Positions 1-4,314 of a stretch of DNA of 17,096 nt are shown here, one piece after another. A model generated the notes under the pieces. It searched no databases. It saw only the letters and a list, made by a program, of their open reading frames with translations, and had not been told where the DNA came from. The position numbers were made by a program, and so were the translations under genes. The DNA comes from Candidatus Ethanoperedens thermophilum (GTDB lineage Archaea; Halobacteriota; Methanosarcinia; Methanosarcinales; EX4572-44): NCBI GenBank assembly GCA_012910725.1, contig WNEG01000008.1, positions 1 through 17,096 on the forward strand, read 5' to 3'. The stretch's first letter is position 1, and each line of letters begins with the position of its first letter.

Positions 1-21
1 GGAAGCCCTTTAGCTGGAATA

Positions 22-1815
22 GTGTGCGGCAGTTGCGGTATAGCAATAGGAGCAAATTACAAATTCTGCCAGAACTGCGGTGCAACCATAACGCAGTTTG
101 CAGAACAAAGAAGCAGAGCGACACCAGCAGCAGAAGAAATGGGAAAAATAAGGTTATGGCAGAGGAACCTGAATGACTTTGCACACCGGTTTGAGGTAAG
201 CGACATCAAAGGATTTTTTAGCAAGAAGATAACTGTCATGTCAGGAACAAAGGCGATATTCCTGCAGGGAGGACGATTCTCTGGAGAACTACCACCCGGG
301 ACATACACCGTTGGCGGGCTTATCCAGACGATAAAAACGCTGAATATTGCGGAAAAGGCAACAGTAATACTTGTGGACGATTCAGACGTTGGGCTTGACT
401 TCAACATCGGGGGCTTGAGAACAAAAGAGAACTTCGATGCTGGTGTGAAAGGGAAAATAGTTGTAAATATTGAGGAGCCGATACAGTTCTTCAATAATCT
501 CATGAAAGGCAGGGAACACGCAGCGACAACAGACATTGAAGTTATGCTCAGGAATGAAATGCGGAATTTACTACAATCAAAGGTCAAGCAGTATTCGTTT
601 GAGGAGTTGTACGGCAATCTCGAATTGAAAAAGGAGCTCGAACAGGACTTTGAGCATCTGTTGAACACAACGCTTGGAAGAATTGGTCTTAAACTCGTGT
701 ATATGCCGTATTTCGACTACGATGAAAGCTATTGGGAAGATTTGATTGAAAAAGGAGCTTATATTGGGAAAGAAGGTGCAAAGCTTGAGTTAGAGGAGGA
801 AGTGGAGGGTCTTGAGGCTATAAGGCTTGGACTCGCAAAGCGAATGCGTGCGAGACTGACCGATGATAAGATGGATGAACTCGGAAATGCGGAAGACCTT
901 GAGAAGTTTTTGCACGAGCTTGACCGGGATAATGTCATACGGGAGAACGAGATGTTTGAACTCAAACGAATATTTGAGGAGAGTTGGGGGGATAGGGACT
1001 TTGCACGTGAGTTGATGCTGAAACGAGTTGAGCAGCGGCATGAACTGGATATGGAAGCAGAGCGGCATGAACATAAACTGGAGATGGAACGAAAAGCGCA
1101 CGACCTCAAAGTTGAGAAGGAGCGAAAAGAGGACGAAGAAGATGCAAGAGCCGCAGGAGAAGGAATCGATATACTCAACAAAATGCGAGCGGGAAAACGT
1201 GAAGATGTAGCAGGCTATCAATTGCTTGAACTTGATAAGATGCAGAAAGAAGCTGAGATCGAAGCGGATAGGCTCAAAGCGCGTTCCGCTGCTTCGGCTG
1301 AAGCACGCATTTCTATGACGGAAGGTAAGCAAGCAGAGTATCTTACTGAATTAGCAAGAATGGAGAGGGCAACAGGTCTTACCGAGGAGCAGATACTTGC
1401 TCTCGGAGCAAGGGACAGCGCAGCAATTGCCGAGGCGTTTAAGGAGAAATACAAGTCAAAGAGCGCAGAGGAGATCATGGTGATGCATGAGGATCGACTC
1501 ACTGACAAGGATGCATTCGCAAGGACGATACAGGAGATGGCTGATAAAGGTGGAGACCGAATCGAGCGGATGGCGGCAGAAGCACTCAGGCAGATGGGGA
1601 CCACGGCTGCGACAAGGGCTCAGGGGGCAGCATCCGGCGGCACGACTGTTGTGACTGGCGGCGGCGGGCAGCCGGTTGTTGTAGGTGGAGGTGCTTCGCC
1701 AGCTACGCCGCCTGTTCAGGAGGTGCAGAAGGTTGTTATCTGCTCAGAGTGTGGTGCTGAACTGCCAGTAGAGACGAAGTTCTGCACGGAGTGTGGGGCG
1801 GGGATTGGGCGGTGA
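22..1815 (+). CDS. SPFH/Band-7-like protein with N- and C-terminal zinc ribbons (5' end uncertain)
   Basis: 597 residues from GTG at 22, but the frame is open to the left edge, so the true start may lie outside the window. A CxxC-x10-CxxC zinc ribbon (C2, C5, C16, C19) opens the protein and a second with the same spacing closes it (C574, C577, C588, C591). Residues ~45-260 resemble the SPFH/Band-7 fold of COG4260-type proteins (stomatin-like with a C-terminal zinc ribbon): an early 'ELPPGTYTVGG' segment and a late 'GLKLVYMPYFDYD' segment. Residues ~335-385 are a very charged helix rich in E, K, R and H, probably a coiled coil. A Gly-rich linker (~540-570) precedes the last ribbon. No membrane segment is obvious, so it is probably a cytoplasmic or peripheral oligomeric scaffold. 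The ribbons suggest protein or nucleic-acid binding. Family assignment is by pattern; the exact role is unknown. Confidence 0.7.
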   Translation: MCGSCGIAIGANYKFCQNCGATITQFAEQRSRATPAAEEMGKIRLWQRNLNDFAHRFEVSDIKGFFSKKITVMSGTKAIFLQGGRFSGELPPGTYTVGGLIQTIKTLNIAEKATVILVDDSDVGLDFNIGGLRTKENFDAGVKGKIVVNIEEPIQFFNNLMKGREHAATTDIEVMLRNEMRNLLQSKVKQYSFEELYGNLELKKELEQDFEHLLNTTLGRIGLKLVYMPYFDYDESYWEDLIEKGAYIGKEGAKLELEEEVEGLEAIRLGLAKRMRARLTDDKMDELGNAEDLEKFLHELDRDNVIRENEMFELKRIFEESWGDRDFARELMLKRVEQRHELDMEAERHEHKLEMERKAHDLKVEKERKEDEEDARAAGEGIDILNKMRAGKREDVAGYQLLELDKMQKEAEIEADRLKARSAASAEARISMTEGKQAEYLTELARMERATGLTEEQILALGARDSAAIAEAFKEKYKSKSAEEIMVMHEDRLTDKDAFARTIQEMADKGGDRIERMAAEALRQMGTTAATRAQGAASGGTTVVTGGGGQPVVVGGGASPATPPVQEVQKVVICSECGAELPVETKFCTECGAGIGR

Positions 1816-1870
1816 GGAGGGCGGGCGAATAGGTAGAGGCGGTAAAAAAAACCACGAGATTACATAAAAA

Positions 1871-2338
1871 ATGAAAACTACAGAGGTCATAGGGGGAGAA
1901 ACAAATAGGAAGAACTCATACGTTATATACGAGAGCAAAGACATGATAGAAATGCTAAAATCCGTTATTCGCGAACATGGGGAGGTCATAGCCGCCTATC
2001 TTTACGGTTCTGCTGTGCAAGGAAACATGCGAGCAGATAGTGACATCGATATAGGCATCCTGCTTATGGATGATGCGGTACCGGATTACTTATATACGAT
2101 CAGGATGGCGAGAGAAATACGATCGAGATGCCATCTTGATAGGGAGGTTGACGTGCGGATATTGAACAGGCGTTCAATCAGGTTTCTCCATCAGGTTCTG
2201 CGATATGGTGAGATTGTGTTCGTGCGAGATGAGAGAAAGAAAGTGGAATTTGAAACCAGTGTGATAAAGGAGTATCTGGATTTCAAACCATTTTTAATGG
2301 AATATGATAGGACGCGCAGGAGGAGGCTCCTTGCATGA
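1871..2338 (+). CDS. mntA: MntA-type nucleotidyltransferase antitoxin of a HEPN/MNT pair
   Basis: Minimal nucleotidyltransferase, 155 residues from ATG 1871. The active-site signature GSX10DXD is complete (G46-S47, D58, D60), and a third carboxylate lies in 'REVDVRIL' (D94). In characterised MntA/HepT (type VII) systems the MNT protein transfers AMP to a tyrosine of HepT and silences its RNase activity. The gene overlaps hepT by an ATGA, implying coupled translation. The start is doubtful: family members begin 10-20 residues before the 'AYLYGS' strand, which favours ATG 1943 (131 residues) or ATG 1952 (128 residues). The first ~24 residues of the long form match nothing I recognise. Function is confident from the motif and partner; the start is not. 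Confidence 0.85.
   Translation: MKTTEVIGGETNRKNSYVIYESKDMIEMLKSVIREHGEVIAAYLYGSAVQGNMRADSDIDIGILLMDDAVPDYLYTIRMAREIRSRCHLDREVDVRILNRRSIRFLHQVLRYGEIVFVRDERKKVEFETSVIKEYLDFKPFLMEYDRTRRRRLLA
1923..1930 (+). promoter_or_regulatory. Possible archaeal TATA box for mntA-hepT
   Basis: TTATATAC is centred about 25.5 bp upstream of an in-frame ATG at 1952. That is the spacing expected for a leaderless archaeal transcript. If real, it argues that MntA starts at 1952 rather than 1871. The element lies inside the longest reading frame. Confidence 0.35.
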
Positions 2339-2769
2339 AAATCGATCAGGATGTTATCGAGGCAAAATTAGACATCATTGAGCGAAATCTTGCGTTTCTC
2401 GACGAGTTTAAGGGCATGGATTATGAGGAATTTTGTGGCAGTTATAAGAATGTGCAATCTGCAAAGTATTCGCTCCTTGAGCTCATCGAATGCTGCATTG
2501 GTATGGCCAGTCACATCATAGCAGTCCGGGGCATGGGCAGGGCAGAGGAGTATCGCGAGATGTTTTATCTGCTCGGCGAGCGAGGAGTAATTGAGAAGGC
2601 TCTTGCTGAGCGACTTGGAGATATGGCTGGCTTTAGAAACCTGCTGGTGCACAGGTACGGCGATGTTGACAATACAATCGTTCTTGAGATGATTGGATCA
2701 GAGTTAGAGGATGTGGTTGAGTTTGAACGGGCAGTTGTGCAATTCATGGAATATGAAGCAGGGAGGTAG
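2335..2769 (+). CDS. hepT: HepT-type HEPN ribonuclease toxin (DUF86 family)
   Basis: All-helical 144-residue HEPN protein of the HepT/DUF86 family. It carries the diagnostic R-x4-H-x-Y motif 'RNLLVHRY' (R101, H106, Y108). In studied homologues R and H form the RNase site at the dimer interface, and the tyrosine is the residue AMPylated by MntA. Length is normal for the family. A strong ribosome-binding site (GGAGGAGG at 2319-2326, 8 nt before the ATG) lies within the end of mntA, and the ATG overlaps the mntA stop. All catalytic residues are present in both partners, so this is the one toxin-antitoxin pair here that looks complete by motif. Confidence 0.88.
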   Translation: MKIDQDVIEAKLDIIERNLAFLDEFKGMDYEEFCGSYKNVQSAKYSLLELIECCIGMASHIIAVRGMGRAEEYREMFYLLGERGVIEKALAERLGDMAGFRNLLVHRYGDVDNTIVLEMIGSELEDVVEFERAVVQFMEYEAGR

Positions 2770-2772
2770 CCG

Positions 2773-2944
2773 ATGGGGGGACGGGATGCTGCAATGATGA
2801 CCTGCTCTGAACGTGGGGTTGAGGTTTCAGCCGGAACGAGGTTCTGCGCAGTGTGCGAGGTAAGGTTGGAGTATGGCTGAGCAACAGGGCTATATTAGAA
2901 TGTGGCGATACTGGTCTTCAGGTAACTGGATACAAAACGAATAA
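2773..2944 (+). pseudogene. Decayed zinc-ribbon fragment in two frames
   Basis: ATG 2773 opens a 35-codon frame (to 2880) containing 'TCSERGVEVSAGTRFCAVCE'. This is recognisably a zinc ribbon of the same kind as the C-terminus of the first gene, but the second cysteine of the first knuckle is Arg (CxxR...CxxC). An overlapping frame from ATG 2873 to 2944 gives 23 residues including 'GYIRMWRYW', which loosely recalls 'KIRLWQR' just after the N-terminal ribbon of the first gene. Read together they look like the front of a zinc-ribbon protein broken by a frameshift. The ribbon resemblance is visible; the joining of the two frames is inference. Confidence 0.4.
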
Positions 2945-2959
2945 CGATGGACTAAAACG

Positions 2960-3355
2960 ATGAGAGAAACAAAAAAATGGCTCACACAGGCAGAAGAAGA
3001 TTTGAAAGCCGCAAAGGACAGCCTGAAGAGCGGGCATTATAACTGGGCATGTTTTCAGGCACAGCAATCCGCAGAGAAGACTCTCAAGTTTTTCCTTTAT
3101 TCGAAAGGGTACACCTCGATTATAACACACTCCAGCAAGGAACTGGTGAGAGAGTGCAAAAAGATTGAGAAGGGTTTTTCTGAGGTAGAGTCTTATGCCC
3201 GCCACCTGGATATGTTTTACATCCCGACGAGGTATCCTGATGGATTGGCTGGCGAGTTGGCACCTGCCGAATTCTATGAGATGGAGGATGCAAAACAGTG
3301 CATACACTACGCAGAATTGATATTGGAAAGCATGAAGAAATTCTCAAAGAAGTAG
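2960..3355 (+). CDS. HEPN domain protein (PF05168-like), partner of downstream MNT
   Basis: 131-residue all-helical protein of the classic HEPN type. It starts with a helix of pattern 'WLTQAEEDLKAAKDSL', followed by 'WACFQAQQSAEKTLKFFLY', and holds the conserved 'YIPTRYPD' stretch (Y87-D94) seen in PF05168 members, rather than the R-x4-H-x-Y of HepT. Such proteins are encoded next to an MNT nucleotidyltransferase, and here the MNT gene overlaps its 3' end by 58 nt. The gene order (HEPN then MNT) is the reverse of mntA-hepT just upstream. Whether this HEPN is an active RNase cannot be decided from sequence, because the R-x4-6-H site is not evident. Length is typical and the frame is intact. 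Confidence 0.82.
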   Translation: MRETKKWLTQAEEDLKAAKDSLKSGHYNWACFQAQQSAEKTLKFFLYSKGYTSIITHSSKELVRECKKIEKGFSEVESYARHLDMFYIPTRYPDGLAGELAPAEFYEMEDAKQCIHYAELILESMKKFSKK

Positions 3356-3627
3356 AGAAATTCTCGGATGATCTGGGAGAGCGGTTCAACTGCGAGGTTT
3401 ACCTGTACGGCTCTTTTGCGAGAGGGGATGTTCACGAGGGAAGCGACATCGACCTGATCATCGTCGGGGATTTCAAGGAACGGTTTTTTGACAGGATCGG
3501 AAAGATTCTTGATCTGACTGATCTGCCGATAGAGCCGCTGGTTTACACAAGGGACGAGTTTGATGCGATGAAGAGGGATAACCTGTTCGTAAAGAGCGTT
3601 CTTGAGGGTGCGAGGAGGCTGGTTTGA
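3298..3627 (+). CDS. MNT-family nucleotidyltransferase, partner of upstream HEPN
   Basis: 109-residue minimal nucleotidyltransferase with a complete GSX10DXD signature (G38-S39, D50, D52) in 'YLYGSFARGDVHEGSDIDLI'. The third acidic position appears to be Glu ('PIEPLVY', E79). The GTG at 3298 is the only conventional start before the core, so the gene overlaps the preceding HEPN gene by 58 nt in another frame; the first ~12 residues may not be translated if a rarer start is used. It pairs with that HEPN protein as a probable antitoxin or modifying partner. Its tail 'FVKSVLEGARRL' is a usual end for this subfamily, so the gene looks complete. Confidence 0.82.
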   Translation: MHTLRRIDIGKHEEILKEVEKFSDDLGERFNCEVYLYGSFARGDVHEGSDIDLIIVGDFKERFFDRIGKILDLTDLPIEPLVYTRDEFDAMKRDNLFVKSVLEGARRLV

Positions 3628-3688
3628 GGTGGGGGGGTGGACAACCCGGTTTGTTGTTGCAGGTGTTTCGCAAGCAACAGTTCTGCCT

Positions 3689-3847
3689 GTGCAGTTGCGG
3701 AAGGGACGGGACACGTATGTTTATGGTCAAACAAGTAGTGGGCGGTATTTGTTTGTCGTATATTTGTATCTCGGGAAGAGAGTTTCTCGGGTAGTCACTG
3801 CGAGAGACATGACAAAACGCGAAAGAAATTTATATATCAAGAGGTGA
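3689..3847 (+). pseudogene. brnT: 5'-truncated BrnT-type toxin gene
   Basis: The last ~50 codons read like the C-terminal half of a BrnT RNase toxin: 'YVYGQTSSGRYLFVVY', then 'RVVTARDMTKRERNLYIKR'. The GRYLFVV strand and the (S/T)ARxMTxxER helix are hallmarks of that family. The N-terminal ~40 residues, including the expected W-D and H-x-V positions, are missing. Upstream, the open frame (back to 3602) runs through unrelated sequence at the end of the MNT gene. The stop is 4 nt before an antitoxin remnant, the normal brnT-antitoxin order. An intact toxin cannot be made from this stretch. Confidence 0.62.
3829..3836 (+). promoter_or_regulatory. TATA box with BRE-like purines, antitoxin promoter
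   Basis: TTTATATA preceded by CGAAAGAAA resembles an archaeal BRE/TATA element. Its centre is about 25.5 bp before the ATG at 3858, so a leaderless antitoxin transcript would be possible. It overlaps the last codons of the brnT remnant. Confidence 0.4.
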
Positions 3848-3851
3848 TGGT

Positions 3852-3971
3852 ATGACAATGACAAAAATTCCAAGATTCAGGACGGAACAGGAAATGAGGG
3901 AATTCTAGGACACTCATGATTCAGCCGAATATTTTGAAGACATAACTGGATCGATGAATGCATCAAGGTGA
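3852..3971 (+). pseudogene. CopG/BrnA-type antitoxin with in-frame amber codon, truncated
   Basis: ATG 3852 (or 3858) opens 'TKIPRFRTEQEMREF', then TAG at 3906-3908, then 'DTHDSAEYFEDITGS' in the same frame until TGA at 3969-3971. Antitoxins of the type paired with BrnT (PF12441-like) start with KIPxFxxExExxEFWxTHDSxxY, so the TAG sits exactly where the conserved Trp codon TGG belongs; one G-to-A change explains it. The DNA-binding C-terminal half expected after 'YFED' is absent or scrambled. Its position right after the toxin remnant supports the identity. Readthrough by pyrrolysine is unlikely because TAG ends at least four other genes here. Confidence 0.6.
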
Positions 3972-4111
3972 GGGGAAAGTTGGAGAACTTCTAAATGGGG
4001 CGGAACATTTTGTCGAGAGGATGGGAGAGGTGATCAGGGATGCTTAGAACTAATGTTTCAGCAACTTAATTTTCAGGCAAAAATGCAAGTTTGATAGAGT
4101 CAGAATAATTC

Positions 4112-4195
4112 AACCACAGAGGACGAGAGAGAGCACAGAGGGGACGAAAGATAAAAATAATAACTCTCTGTGTCCCTCTGTGCTCTCTGTGGTTT
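4112..4195. repeat. Imperfect inverted repeat of the CACAGAG type
   Basis: Left arm segments 4112-4120 (aaccacaga) and 4131-4142 (gagcacagaggg) are exact reverse complements of 4186-4194 and 4174-4185. The left arm carries about 10 extra bases between its two segments. An A/T-rich loop (about 4148-4163) separates the arms. The ACCACAGAG/CACAGAGGG motif is a known dispersed intergenic repeat in many genomes; its minus-strand translation gives the familiar spurious 'NHREHRGTQR' peptide. It could act as a transcript-end hairpin or be a small mobile repeat. Confidence 0.75.
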
Positions 4196-4272
4196 AATCT
4201 TACTTGCCATGACCGGATCCTCCAGAAGAGTGAAAAAGTGCTGTGCACACGCGAACTACCAGAGAGCCAAGG

Positions 4273-4280
4273 TTTATTAT
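4273..4280 (+). promoter_or_regulatory. Possible TATA box for the receptor cluster
   Basis: TTTATTAT is centred about 38 bp before ATG 4315, predicting a start of transcription near 4302 and a short leader. The leader would hold AAGGAA at 4304-4309, a plausible ribosome-binding site. The match to a strong TATA box is only moderate. Confidence 0.3.
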
Positions 4281-4314
4281 TGAGTAACTCTATGTGAAAT
4301 CACAAGGAACAACA

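Larger units (their letters stand above)
3972..4314 (+). other. Gene-poor stretch upstream of the receptor cluster
   Basis: No intact gene is visible. A 29-codon frame at 3958-4047 contains 'GELLNGAEHFVERMGEVIRD', which looks like a helical piece of a real protein, but I cannot name the family; it may be another relic of the toxin-antitoxin zone. After it come AT-rich sequence, the hairpin repeat at 4112-4195, and about 75 bp of unremarkable sequence before the promoter-like TTTATTAT. Confidence 0.5.

Noticed and set aside
790..1332. 180-codon minus-strand frame
   Set aside because: Lies fully inside the SPFH/zinc-ribbon gene; low-complexity composition is the complement of its charged helix.
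3906..3908. TAG read as pyrrolysine
   Set aside because: TAG is used as the normal stop of at least four genes here (hepT, HEPN at 2960, receptor 3, SWIM gene) and the downstream half of the antitoxin is missing anyway, so mutation is simpler.
4066..4248. 60-codon minus-strand frame containing 'LNHREHRGTQR'
   Set aside because: This peptide is a known artefact of translating the CACAGAG hairpin repeat, not a gene.
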